64,000 nucleotides of DNA from contig CM074810.1 in the NCBI GenBank assembly GCA_037447605.1, positions 3,213,171 to 3,277,170 on the forward strand, written 5' to 3'. Positions 54,595 to 64,000 of the stretch are shown one piece after another. Source of the DNA: Zygnema circumcarinatum. Lineage: Eukaryota; Streptophyta; Zygnematophyceae; Zygnematales; Zygnemataceae. The notes below the pieces were generated by a model, which made no database searches, was not told where the DNA came from, and worked only from the letters and a program-made list of their open reading frames with translations. The position numbers were made by a program, and so were the translations under genes. Within the stretch, counting starts at the first letter, position 1; every line of letters starts with the position of its first letter.

Positions 54595-55400
54595 CTGATT
54601 GTAAGGCGGGACCTCGAATGTACGGACATTGGGTATTGGTGAAAGCGCTGGCCAGCGGCGTGGCGAGTCCAGATGTGGCGTGGCGTAGCGACAAATCCGA
54701 AGTGGCCTTGAATGGCTGGGCGAAGAAGCGACAAAGGTGCGAATTGACATAATGTCTCATTTGGAGGGGCGGTGCGTCGGAAGGCGCCCGTGTCGGGTTA
54801 AAGAGGAAGGCACATGCGGCCTCTGGGCCGATGGCACTTCGTGAGTCACGGGGGTCCACATGGCGCCAAGTAATGAGAGTCAGATCCTACGGTGGAGGGC
54901 GGATGGAGATAAAAGTGGCCGGATCGGCTGGCAATGATGTCTTGGATGGAGTGCAAGCCCTCACGAGGATCCCGGCTGGCCTTGAGATTAGGATCAGGAT
55001 AAGGGTCTTGCAAGGCGTAGCATGTGCGGCCGTGACGTGACAATGTCACTAATGGCGCCATATTGTATTTAAGGCTTAGATTGTTTGGTAGAAGTTAACC
55101 TTCTCGTGACTCACATTGGGGAGTGAGGCTATCTTGCTTAGGGCCAAGGAGATAGTGGGAAGAGTTCAGCTTGTAGTGGGTGGTTTATTCACGTAGCTTG
55201 AGTAGAGGTGCTTGAAGCTTGGCTCTAGTGTTGTCAAGTTGTATTTCATCTTTATCTTAAGGAGTTTTAAGGGTGAGGTAGCTTTTCTCCTTACATTTTA
55301 AAATATTTCATTTGAGTTGTTCTCTTGCATTTAGTGTGCTTTGTGTGATTGAGCAATTCATTGAAGATGTGAGTTCTACCCAAGGTAGAGGTAAAAGCGA
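54595..55400 (+). mobile_element. LTR-like fragment, copy B, inside the copia 5' LTR
   Basis: Homologous to 49310-50135. It interrupts the alignment of the two copia LTRs: the first LTR matches the second at its start (54078-54420) and end (55445-56105), but the middle differs. This is either a nested solo-LTR insertion or a segment lost from the 3' LTR. Confidence 0.65.
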
Positions 55401-56299
55401 CCACACACAAGGGAGAGGCCCATTTACCCAACAGCGGAGTTGTGAAGCACGACATTGAAGATATTTAGCGGCGAACGGAATGCGCCCGTGGACCCACTGC
55501 AATGTGGGTCAGCGAGGAGGTAGGAAGTCTGGCCCAGGGTAATGCGGCCCGGGCAAAGGCGGGAAGGAAGCCCGGCCCCGGAAGCAGTGAAAGCTATGCG
55601 GACGCGTGCGAGCGGCAGAACTAGGTCGGCTGACTACTTGCGTGGGTTCTGAACGCGCGCTAGCGGTCGCTATTCTGAGAATGCGCCCGCGGGCTTCCGG
55701 TGCATGGGTTTTGCAATGGCCAGGGTAGCGGCGTGACATGTGTGTCACGTCACGGACCTCATATTATATTACATAGTTTTATTATAGAGGAAGCAACCCA
55801 CCACTACTACAGCGTCATAGTCTGGGGTCTTGATACGTACTTTTAGCGCTTTCGTCTTCTTTAGAGTACTACACTTATTAATGCCGTGAGGTAGTGAGTA
55901 AGAGGGACCTTGAAGTAGTGGGAGAACTTCATTGTGGGAAGACAGTTTTATTATAAGGAGTTTTAGAGGCGTGAGCTTTCTCCTAACACACTCTCATTAT
56001 GATTTCCGCTGTGCTTGTCTTGTAGCTTCATTCTGTTGTTATGGGCGATGAGTGAAGTAAGATAGAGCTTTGAGTGTTTGAATATCTTCATCGTGGGAAC
56101 TCAAGTTCTGATGGGAGGCTGACACCGAGGTAACGCCGGAGTGAGGCTTGAACCCACTGCTTCAACAAGTGGTATGTCGAGCCCAAGGTGGCGAGAGGAC
56201 CACGTGAGATTGACATCCAGCGTTCGATGGTTGAGACTACAAGGAGGTGGAGATGGCGAGGCTGGTTCCCTTGCTGCGTGGGCAAGAACATTAGAATGG

Positions 56300-56630
56300 G
56301 TGGCGGCACCATCAGGCACCCAGTGCGGCCGGAGGAGCCATGGCGGGCGGCGGTCGGAGTTAAAAGCAAGCGCTACGCCCGGATGAGGCCAAGGACAACA
56401 AGGCCCTCACCCGGTCGTCATGGCGTGAGGAAGTCCCTCTTCCATCTTTGTATGACAGCCTTAAGACTTCACATCGCATGTACTGGAGATGCTTAGAGGA
56501 GATGTATGACATAAAGGATAACGTAACAATAGTCAGCCTTTACACGCAGCTTGGGAAAATGAAGATGTCCTCGGAAGAGAAGTTGAGTGAATATATGGTC
56601 AGATTTGATACTCTAATGGAAGATTTATAG
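56300..56630 (+). pseudogene. copia gag remnant
   Basis: Frame at 56448-56630 reads MYWRCLEEMYDIKDNVTIVS and LYTQLGKMKMSSEEKLSEYM followed by VRFDTLMEDL, the conserved copia Gag core. The upstream part (about 56300-56440) continues in another frame. A stop follows at 56628. Confidence 0.8.
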
Positions 56631-57119
56631 CTGAGTTAGAGGGAGACCGTAAAATCAGCCCGGTTCCCAGGGGACTGCTGCGATTTGATGTAGCGTTCGC
56701 GACTCTTAGGCTGTTCTAACGAACACGTGATGACCCTTGAGCAAGTGAAGCGGAGGATCGAGGAGGAGGAGCTGCTTGTCCAAGGCGTTGGAGGCACCCG
56801 AGGAGAGAAGGTATTTGGGCGGTACTCAAGTTGAGGATTAGAAGAGGAGGTCTTGTAGAAGCGGACCGTGGGGAACGCCCTGCTTGGGGCGTGTTACGTC
56901 GCGACAGGCGGGCCACTTCTCGGCCGTATTACAAGAACAAGAACACCAGGTCGGGGTGGAGGAGCATCGTCATCCGTCAGAAGGGATTCAAGGAATGCTT
57001 CAAATGCAGAAGCAAGGCCACAAGAGCGCAGTTAGCGAGTGGCGGTGGAGACGAATCTCATGCTGACTTAACATTCTGATTTTGTTGGGGAGATCCAGGT
57101 TGCGGATCTGAAGCGGCCA

Positions 57120-57180
57120 TGGCTGATCGACTCTGGCGCTTCCACGCACATGTGTGGCGACAAGCGAATGTTACTCTGGA
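57120..57180 (+). pseudogene. copia aspartic protease motif
   Basis: Frame from 57120 reads WLIDSGASTHMCGDKRMLLW, with the catalytic DSG, the standard start of the copia Pol protease. Flanking frames are shifted. Confidence 0.85.
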
Positions 57181-57714
57181 CGCATGGAGAGGACCCGGTC
57201 ATTCACTCGGCGGCAACGGAGGAGTGGCGATTACGAGGAAGGTAGTAAAGATGATCCTCGAGGAGGCCGACTCACATCATCGAAGAAGAAAGAAGCGGTT
57301 GTGCATCGGTGGCGTGCCTTCACACGGCACGAAACGAGAACTTCATGTCACGTTAGTCAAGTATGTAAAGAGAGTGCGAAGTCACCTTTGAGAGAGATCT
57401 TGTGTAGCTACTCACTTGAGGAGTCGAGCGGTACATTTGAGGGTATGAGAAGGGAGGCACGTATTACCTTCATTATAGGAGAGAAGATGAGGTGTGATGG
57501 CCATGCTTGAGGGAGTCTGATAAATCTTTGGCATACGTAGACTTGGTCATCTAAACAGGGGCGCAGCAGAAGCTTGTTGCAAATTTGATAAAGCGGTTGA
57601 ACGATGACATAGTTGAGAAGAAATTTGAAACTTTACCCCAAAAGTGTGTAGAGGCGCCCGGAGACCCTTTTGAGGTGGAAGGAATCATTTCAGCGAGGCG
57701 GGGTAGTACATACG

Positions 57715-58145
57715 ATTTGTGGCTGGCCCCGTGACACCCGGCGTGGCGGGCTCATTACTTCATCACCTTCCTCGACGATTTTTCGAGGAAAATTTGAGTG
57801 AAAATTCTCAAGTACAAGTCGAAGCTTTGAACTTTGAGATTGGCAGAACTTCGGATGGGCGAGGCGGTGTTCCGAGAAGCGAAAGGCATTTGCCTTCCGG
57901 ACAACGGAGAATTCAAGTCGAAGGAGTTGGTACTTGAAGAGCTCAGCGGAATAAAGCGTAGGTACTACACTCCTTACTCCCCTCAAAGTATGGAGAGCTG
58001 GCGAGAGAGATCAATAGGGCCATTTGGGGACATAGCGCGGACCATCTTTGATAGATTCCCCCCTTCAGGCATCTTTTTTGGGAAGGCGGTGATGACCGCC
58101 CAGCTTGCCTTAGAAATAGATGCCCGTCTTACAATGTAGGATCGA
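57715..58145 (+). pseudogene. copia integrase core remnant
   Basis: Pieces readable across frames: YFITFLDDFSRK at about 57757-57795, LPDNGEFKSKEL at about 57893-57930 (SDNGGEF equivalent), GIKRRYYTPYSPQS at about 57945-57990, then GIFFGKAVMTAQLAL. This is an rve-type integrase with catalytic Asp/Asp/Glu region partly preserved. Confidence 0.8.
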
Positions 58146-58954
58146 GGTTCACGAAGGTGTGGAGTGGGGAGGAAGCCAGCGATTGTCCCACACAGACTGG
58201 AAGCGCTGGCTGGCGACCGGCAGTGCGAGCGAGGCGAGAAGAAGTTGACCCACGAGCCGTGGAAGGGTACCTTCGGCTACAACATGGGCGATCGCACTAC
58301 GGTGTGGAACCTCAGCTTGGTCGGCACCGAAGGCGTTACGGTGGGCCGAAGAGGCGGTGGCTTCGGCTAGGTGAGACCCCGCACCCCAAAAGCGGGGTTG
58401 GAAATTGTATTATGCGAGGATGTGAGGCCAGCCGAAGAGGAGCATGGGCCTCTGGGGTCCCGGCTTTAGAGGAGATCAACACGCTTTGAGAGGCGAGGGC
58501 TGGCCAGGAGAGAAGCTCTTGAGCGATGGGAAGCGTGATGGGAGGTGAACCCGAGAAGCATAGCGGGAGCGCAACGCCGGCCGGAGACGGCACCGCTGCA
58601 CACTCACTGTCAGGCAGAGAACTCGGCAGCTGTGCCTTTGCATGGGCGGGGAGTCGAGGATTTGGAGGCGAGGCGAGAGGCTATGTTGTGAGCATGCCTC
58701 GGGTTTGTCGAGATTTTCTTCAACACGAGGCGGGCGCCAAGGACCTCGGAGGAGCACCCGGCGTGTGGTGAGAGCACGTCACTACGGGCCTTACAGCGAG
58801 ATAACCTGAATGCGAGGGAAAAGAGTGCCTACGGACTACGGCCGGACCTCGCGGGCTGCCTTGTTTATGATCACCCGAACGCAAACCTTTGAGGAAGCGC
58901 CGCGGCAGAGGCCGATGGAAAGTGGCAGCGGCCCGATGTCGGCGGCGAGTGGGA

Positions 58955-59270
58955 ACCGATTTGTTGGAGAAGCGGCACATGGCGACTTGAGGAGCTGCCG
59001 AGGGGAAGGAGGGCCATTGGATGCAAGTGGGTGTTCAAGGTGAAGCGAAAGCGAGGGCCGAATTAATGGCAGATTCTGGCTGGCAATTTGGTGGCAAAAG
59101 AACTTCGGCCAGGCGTCTGAGAATACGACTGAGACAGCAGCCCCGTGGTAATTCAACTCCCTCCGTGCCCTATATTGATTGCGGCGGCGAGGGATACGCG
59201 TTACATCAACTTCGATATCAAGGCAGCGTTTACGTCTGAGATCTCGTGAGGAGATCTACATGAATGCGGC
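58955..59270 (+). pseudogene. copia reverse transcriptase remnant
   Basis: WRLEELPRG and RAIGCKWVFKVKRK-type reading at about 58980-59055, followed by RDTRYINFDIKAAFT-like sequence (ALHQL..IKAAFT) near 59195-59235 and LEEEIYM near 59245-59265. These are the starting motifs of the copia RVT_2 domain. The rest is frameshifted. Confidence 0.75.
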
Positions 59271-60184
59271 CGAAGGAAAAGTTGTCGGCGAGGAGCATCT
59301 GCGTTTGTAGATGCTTGTGAAGAGTGCATGCCAGGGCGAAGCGAGGCACCGAGTTTGTGCGAGAAAATTGATGACCTCTGGCGGAGTAACGGATTTCTAA
59401 CTTGCCTTGATTCGAGGCGGATCATTCCGTTAATAGAGCAGGAAGAAAAGGCGAGATCTCATGTCGTTGGGATCCTAGTGGGGCGACCTCATAATGGTGA
59501 GCCTCTCATTGGAGAATCAATGATTTGAAGCATTTTAAGGTAACTTGAAAATGTCGGACTCCAGGGAAGCGTGATATCTCACTAGGAATGCGGTTAGCGA
59601 AGGCGGGGGCGGTAGCTTATTTAACGTAGGAAGAATGCGCGCGAGATGTACTTACCCGGTTCAAAATGGAGGAATCTGTCCTTATTAAGTCCGATGAAAT
59701 GTGACGCGATTGTCGAAAAGATATGATACGGCAGTCGCGGAGAGTACGAAGATATGCAGTCGTCTGGTCGGCAATCGGGGAGTTTAATGTATCGATGATA
59801 GTACTCCGTCGACTTGAAAGCCGTGAGCTCGGCAAAGTGAGTTCATAGAATCCCGGTCACGAACATTGGGGAGTGAAGCGGATTTTGCCGGATGCGTGAA
59901 AGGAGGACCTTGGATTACGGTCTCGATTTGAGAGGGCCAACGAGTGTCGGGTACACCGGCTACGATTAGAGTGATGTTGGCCTTGTCGCGATCGGCGTCG
60001 GGATTTGTGTTCTGAGCGGAGGCCGATCTCATGGGCTGAAGTTACAAGATTGGTGGCGTCGAGCACGAAGGAAGTACATGGGAGGCGTGCCACCATGCGG
60101 CGAAGAGGAGGATGTGGTTCCAACATTTCTTTGATGAATGTAAGCAACTACAAACACCATTGGCTCTTTCACGGGGCGGCAGTC

Positions 60185-60360
60185 GTCATAGCCTCGCAGA
60201 ACCACGTGTTTATGAGAGAACCAACACATTAGGGTGCAATATCGTATGTGCGAGGATTGGTAGAGGAAGGATGATAGTGGTGAGATTTGTAGGTGCAAAA
60301 AAGCGGAGTTGAGCATGTTGACCAAGGAAGTCAGCCAGGGGAGACAACTAACAGTGAAAC
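60185..60360 (+). pseudogene. copia RNase H C-terminus
   Basis: Reads NHVFMRE / VYERTN, VRFVGAKK and, in shifted frame, MLTKEVSQGRQLTVKQQL, matching the end of copia Pol (...HERTKHI...VKFVGTKEQ.ADMLTK). The polypurine tract and 3' LTR follow. Confidence 0.7.
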
Positions 60361-60744
60361 AGCAATTGATTGGGCTAGGGCCCATGAGGCCCCGAGTCCC
60401 AGAGGAGATTGTTAGTGTTAGTGTATGATAGTTAGACATTGTATGGCACCTGCTAACTTTATTTGTGGTACTCGGTTTGTAAAACATGGGGCTCCTGGCG
60501 TAGTGCTCTTAGATTTAGGAATATCGGTCTTCGACTTCGAATTAGCAGGTGTAGCCCTTGGTCTGTGAATCTGAGCAATGTGTGATTAGGCAGCCGTGAC
60601 ATGTCTTGGCGAATGAGACTGGCGCAACTTTTGATTGATGGCCTTGGTCCCTTGTCTGAGGCCTTGCCTACAACTGATTGGTTGCAGCCTTGGCCTTGGC
60701 TTGTAGGCATATGAAAGAACGCTATACATGGGTTGTATGGCTGA

Positions 60745-61140
60745 AGTATTACCCATCATGATTTGCCTTTTAATGGTAAAGCAGCAGGTGAATGCAGGGA
60801 GAGGTCTGATTCGAACCTGCTACTTGAGCGAGTTCGTTGTGTATCAAAAGCGGTTGCCGGTATTTTTGCAATCACCTAAAAACACCGTGATCTCGAGCAT
60901 GGTACGGATTGGTTGAGGAGGCGGCCAAGTCAGTAGGTCCATGTGTTGAAGAAGGAGCTTGAAACGGCGCTTTCGTGAAAACATTGCCTAGAGACGAGCC
61001 GGTTTAGAGTGAGGGAGAATGTGGCAACATATACATGAGGTTGTATGGTAGAAGTACTTACATCAGCGATTTGCCTTTTAATGGTAAAGCACTTAGGTGA
61101 ATCTGCAGGGAGGTCACGAGTTGAACCTGCTGCGAGGCGG
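60745..61140 (+). repeat. Two copies of a tRNA-like unit in the copia 3' LTR
   Basis: GATTTGCCTTTTAATGGTAA with AGCA..GGTGAAT.GCAGGGAG and GAGGTC...GA.T.GAACCTGCT recurs at about 60760-60830 and 61068-61135. GTTGTATGG(C/T)(T/A)GAAGTA precedes both. A-box-like (TTTTAATGGTAAAGC) and B-box-like (GATTCGAACCTGC) elements suggest a tRNA-derived origin. Unit period is about 310 bp. Confidence 0.6.
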
Positions 61141-61799
61141 GTCCGTTACCTAAAATTCTTGTGGCGGAAGCGACATAGAAGATATTTGGCGGCTGAGCGG
61201 AATGCGCCCGCGTGGACCACTGCTTAATGTGGGTCAGCGAGTTGATGCGGCAGTGCGGGCAGCGGGAAAGGGCTTGTGGCAGCGTAGCTATGCAGACAGC
61301 GTGCTCTGAGCCGACAAGAACTAGGTAAGCGGCTGCCCGAAGTAGGTTTCTGGCGGCTGGCCGGTCGGCATTATTCACTGAAGTGCGCCCGCACCGGACT
61401 TCAGTGCATGGGTTTGCAATGGCCGGGCGCGGCGTGACATGTGTGTCACGTCCGCGGGGCCTCATAAATACAGTGCATAGTTTTGTGTATGAGCGGCCAC
61501 CGCGCTACTGTCTGAGTCTCGGGTCTTGTGCAGTATTTTTACTTTCGTCTTTGCCTAGAAACACTTTACACTTGGTAATAGAGTGGTGTAGTGAGTAAGA
61601 GGGACCTTGAAGTAGTGGGAGAACTTCATTGTGGGAAGACATTTTTATTATAAGGAGTTTTAGGCGAAGTGAGCTTTCTCTGGCATCTCATTGTGATTTC
61701 AGCTGTGCTTGTCTTGTAGCTTCATTACATTGTTATGGGCGTGGGTGACTAAGATAGAGCTTTGAGTGTTTGAATGTCTTCATGCGGTGGGAACTCAAG

Positions 61800-62920
61800 T
61801 TCCAATGGAGGCAGCATGGTGGCAGGAAGTGAGAACGGAGCCACAGCCCCGGCGGGCCTGGCTGACCACCGAGGAAGGTCGCCCAGCACGATGGGCAAGA
61901 TGGAACATGGATGCGCTTTATATGCGAGGGTTGAGGCGAGCGTCCTCCCACACCAAGGTGTAGGGTGATCCCAACCCGGCCTTGGTGGATCCTTCCGTAA
62001 ATACACTGCCAATTTGTACCTTTCCTCAAGCTGTTTCACCAACCGCCAAAGTGGCGTTAGGAAAGGTCGCAGCGATGTCTTGAGAACGGCACATGCGACG
62101 AGAGACATGGGGTGTTTCCCATGACATGCCGGAATCATCCATGGCGCATTGCATGAAACATCGCCGCCCATGACATTGAGGATAAAGACTGCCAATCACC
62201 ATTCATCACTACATCCATAAACGGAGAGGAGGTCACTACGATTGGGGAAATGGAAAGCGAGGTGTCACACACAAAAGAGATGCGTGCATTCCCAAAGATT
62301 ACGCCAATCCAATTTAGAATGTCAAGGTTACAGAAACAAATACATGAGTCATGGCTGATCTCCATCCCTTCCACAGTAACACAGCATGTCCCACCGGCGG
62401 GACCCACTAGGCTGGCGGTGAGTTGGGGAGTTTTCAGGCCCACACGCTTCTTGTCACTTGGCGTTGGAAGGCGATCCGGGGCCTTGTGCCCTCTTTCTGC
62501 ATCGGGCTTACTTGATGCTCCCGTTGCATCCGCTCCCGTCTCTTGCAGGTCAACTACGTGGCGATGCGGGGGCAGCAGCTACGGCTGCTTCGCTCTTTCT
62601 TTCCTGCCATCTTGAGAGTTGAATCCGCCTTCCACCACCTGTCACTTCCGACCTGGTAGGCGAAGGTCTACATCGCTACTTGAAGCGTGTCAGCGAGCAG
62701 CATCAATACGGCAGGCCGGCGGGGTCCCACGGTTTACAGTGGAGTAGGTTAGTCATAAGCTGCTTCCTCCAGTGTGGCTTGAGCCATTCTGAAGTGGAAA
62801 AAGAACTTCGGCTTGTCGAGCTTGTAGGTGGTGATTTGTGGCACCACGTAGCGATCTCCCTGCGCTTGACAACTTCTTAGGTTTTAGTTCATGTTACGGT
62901 ATCCGGGCTCAAATCCAGGT
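61800..62920. other. Unassigned element-derived DNA
   Basis: No domain recognised with confidence. Minus-strand reading near 62390-62330 (VGPAGGTCCVTVEGMEI) could be the run-in to a gypsy aspartic protease, which would fit downstream of the minus-strand gag at 63 kb, but no DSG is visible. Confidence 0.3.
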
Positions 62921-62924
62921 CTAG

Positions 62925-63873
62925 AGACTAAAGTGTTTGATAAGTTCATCACGGCGAACTTGTCCCAATGAATCCCCAATCTCATCGAGAGGAACCTCAC
63001 TCACATGCGGTATCTGGCTCCTCGAGTCTTTGAACAAGCAAAAGCTTACCTTTGGAGAGAGAGACGGTTGGTCATAAAGAAGGTAACCCTTCGTTTGACC
63101 CAACCACTGCTCAATCGAGCAGTCCGTGTTAGGATGTTCACCCCAAAAGGAAAGCGGGGCCACCTTGGCCCGATTCCGCTTGGCATCCTCAGTAGGTTGC
63201 GGAGGAGCAGCCCGAGGACCGGGATCTCCTCCGCCCCCAGCAGCTGCCCCAGACGGGGGTCCCCCACTGCTTGGTGGTTCGCCACCTCAAGTGACTCGCG
63301 GGAAAAACCGTGGGTGCGATTGGCCGCCCGCGAAATTCGTTGGGGCGCTTCAGATAGATTTAGGTTACCGGAGTGGTATGCTTCCAACCCCCTTCCCCGT
63401 ACTCCTGTATTCCACGCTACCGAGGGGGGGTTCGGGCATACCTTCGACGCATTCGGAGTCTCGCCGCATTCTTGAAATTCACTGAGCGGTCTACTCAGCC
63501 TACGGACCATAAGCTCCATGTCGTCCAGTCTCCTAGGATACCCCCTAGTGTCCGCGACCACCTGAGTCACCTCCTTCCCCAGATCTGCGATCCTCTTCCT
63601 TAGGATCGCACCAGCGCCCACGGTGATGAGCGTCTCGTCCATGGGGAAGGACGAGGGGGGCTCCGTCGCCGCTGGCAGCGGCTGCATGGGGGGAGGGGCA
63701 GTTTGCTCCGGATGGTCTTGGCCATCCGTGGGCTCGGGACTGGGCCCCTCCATAGGGATGGCCGCAGTCTCTGAATTCTCTTCCATCACCTCGTCCCGGG
63801 GGACAGATGGTGGAGGTGGCGGCCCCGAGGGCCCCGGGTCCCCTCCGGCCCGGCAAGTGGTCACCATGACCAA
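62925..63873 (-). pseudogene. gag-like region of a minus-strand LTR retrotransposon
   Basis: Met at 63873 opens a 275-codon frame. It has a Pro/Glu-rich N-terminal part, a coiled-coil segment (RKRIADLGKEVTQVVADT, RRLDDMELMVRRLSR), and then Gly/Leu-rich sequence. From about 63163 the better reading moves to another frame (SFWGEHPNTDCSIEQWLGQT, YLLYDQPSL, VSEVPLDEIGDSLGQVRRDE), a capsid-like segment. It starts about 35 bp after the primer site, as gag should. Frameshifts indicate decay or sequence error. Confidence 0.65.
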
Positions 63874-63906
63874 CAGGTCCTCCTTGCAGAGGAAGGCCGC
63901 AACGTG

Positions 63907-63918
63907 GCTCTGATACCA
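63907..63918 (-). other. Primer-binding site (initiator tRNA-Met type)
   Basis: Minus strand TGGTATCAGAGC, complementary to the 3' end of plant initiator tRNA-Met. One base separates it from the LTR terminus. Confidence 0.9.
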
Positions 63919-63919
63919 C

Positions 63920-64000
63920 TGTAACGGACCGCGGGGCTAATCCCTCCTCGGTCGTGCACGGAATCTCTCTCAGCCTGTACTCAGCGTCTGAATCAAGAAA
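63920..64000 (-). mobile_element. 5' LTR end of a minus-strand retrotransposon, cut by window edge
   Basis: Begins TGTAACGG on the plus strand (…CCGTTACA on the element's sense strand), giving the expected CA terminus beside the primer site. The rest of the LTR lies beyond the window. Confidence 0.75.

Larger units (their letters stand above)
54078..61800 (+). mobile_element. Ty1/copia LTR retrotransposon, degraded
   Basis: 5' LTR starts TGTTAGTGTATGATAGTT at about 54078; the 3' LTR starts with nearly the same sequence at about 60417. LTR 3' portions match between 55445-56105 and 61165-61795. Internal order is gag (56300-56630), zinc knuckle (about 56995-57030), protease, integrase, RT and RNase H, ending with a purine stretch (CCAGAGGAGATT) before the 3' LTR. 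This is PR-IN-RT-RH, the copia order. All domains are broken by frameshifts. The 5' LTR is about 650 bp longer because of an extra segment (see 54595-55400). Confidence 0.85.

Overview
The window is a gene-containing nuclear segment of a eukaryote, most likely a streptophyte (land plant or charophyte-grade alga). All the larger genes are multi-exon with ordinary GT-AG introns. The long minus-strand gene matches the plant form of the ZFYVE26/spastizin family residue for residue in several exons. The bromodomain gene carries the plant-specific 'YAKSLANFAAALSP' C-terminal signature, and the LTR retrotransposons are of plant type with an initiator-Met-tRNA primer site. Telomere-like arrays are of the TTAGGG type, not TTTAGGG. 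I cannot name the species. Two 100-N scaffold gaps lie at 19000-19099 and about 49190-49289. Exon boundaries were read by eye and may be off by a base or two.

Layout. 1-1.55 kb: 3' end of a plus-strand beta-trefoil (ricin-B-like) protein gene. 2.0-5.6 kb: a minus-strand Ulp1/SENP-type SUMO protease gene. 6.1-7.1 kb: purine-rich low-complexity DNA. 7.4-8.3 kb: a single-exon coiled-coil protein gene, minus. 8.8-9.95 kb: telomere-like satellite and a tandem array carrying mitosis-specific (MSA-like) CCGTTGG elements. 10.3-15.3 kb: a nine-exon bromodomain gene, plus. 15.9-17.6 kb: a three-exon glyoxalase/VOC-fold gene, plus. 18.9-36.6 kb: a ZFYVE26/spastizin-like gene of at least 29 exons, minus, whose 3' part is broken by the first gap. 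36.8-37.1 kb: a near-perfect TTAGGG array. 38.3-44.3 kb and 47.6-49.2 kb: two tandem TPX2-like spindle-assembly genes, plus, the second running into the second gap. Between them lie a decayed beta-trefoil fragment and a 45-bp minisatellite. 49.3-64 kb: retrotransposon debris. This comprises a Ty1/copia element with both LTRs, a minus-strand Ty3/gypsy RT fragment, a third LTR copy, tRNA-derived repeats, and at the right edge the gag/PBS/LTR junction of a second minus-strand element.

How it fits together. The genes are ordinary housekeeping/cell-biology genes (SUMO deconjugation, SWI/SNF-type chromatin reading, glyoxalase fold, endolysosomal/cytokinesis protein, spindle assembly) with no operon-like logic. 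The notable features are in the non-coding DNA. Intronic low-complexity tracts are almost all pyrimidine-rich on the sense strand of their host gene, whichever strand that gene is on. MYB3R-type AACGG motifs cluster upstream of the bromodomain and TPX2-like genes. Telomeric arrays bracket the ZFYVE26-like gene in chromosome-end polarity. After 49.3 kb the repeated elements differ from each other mainly by small indels, which may reflect assembly quality rather than age.
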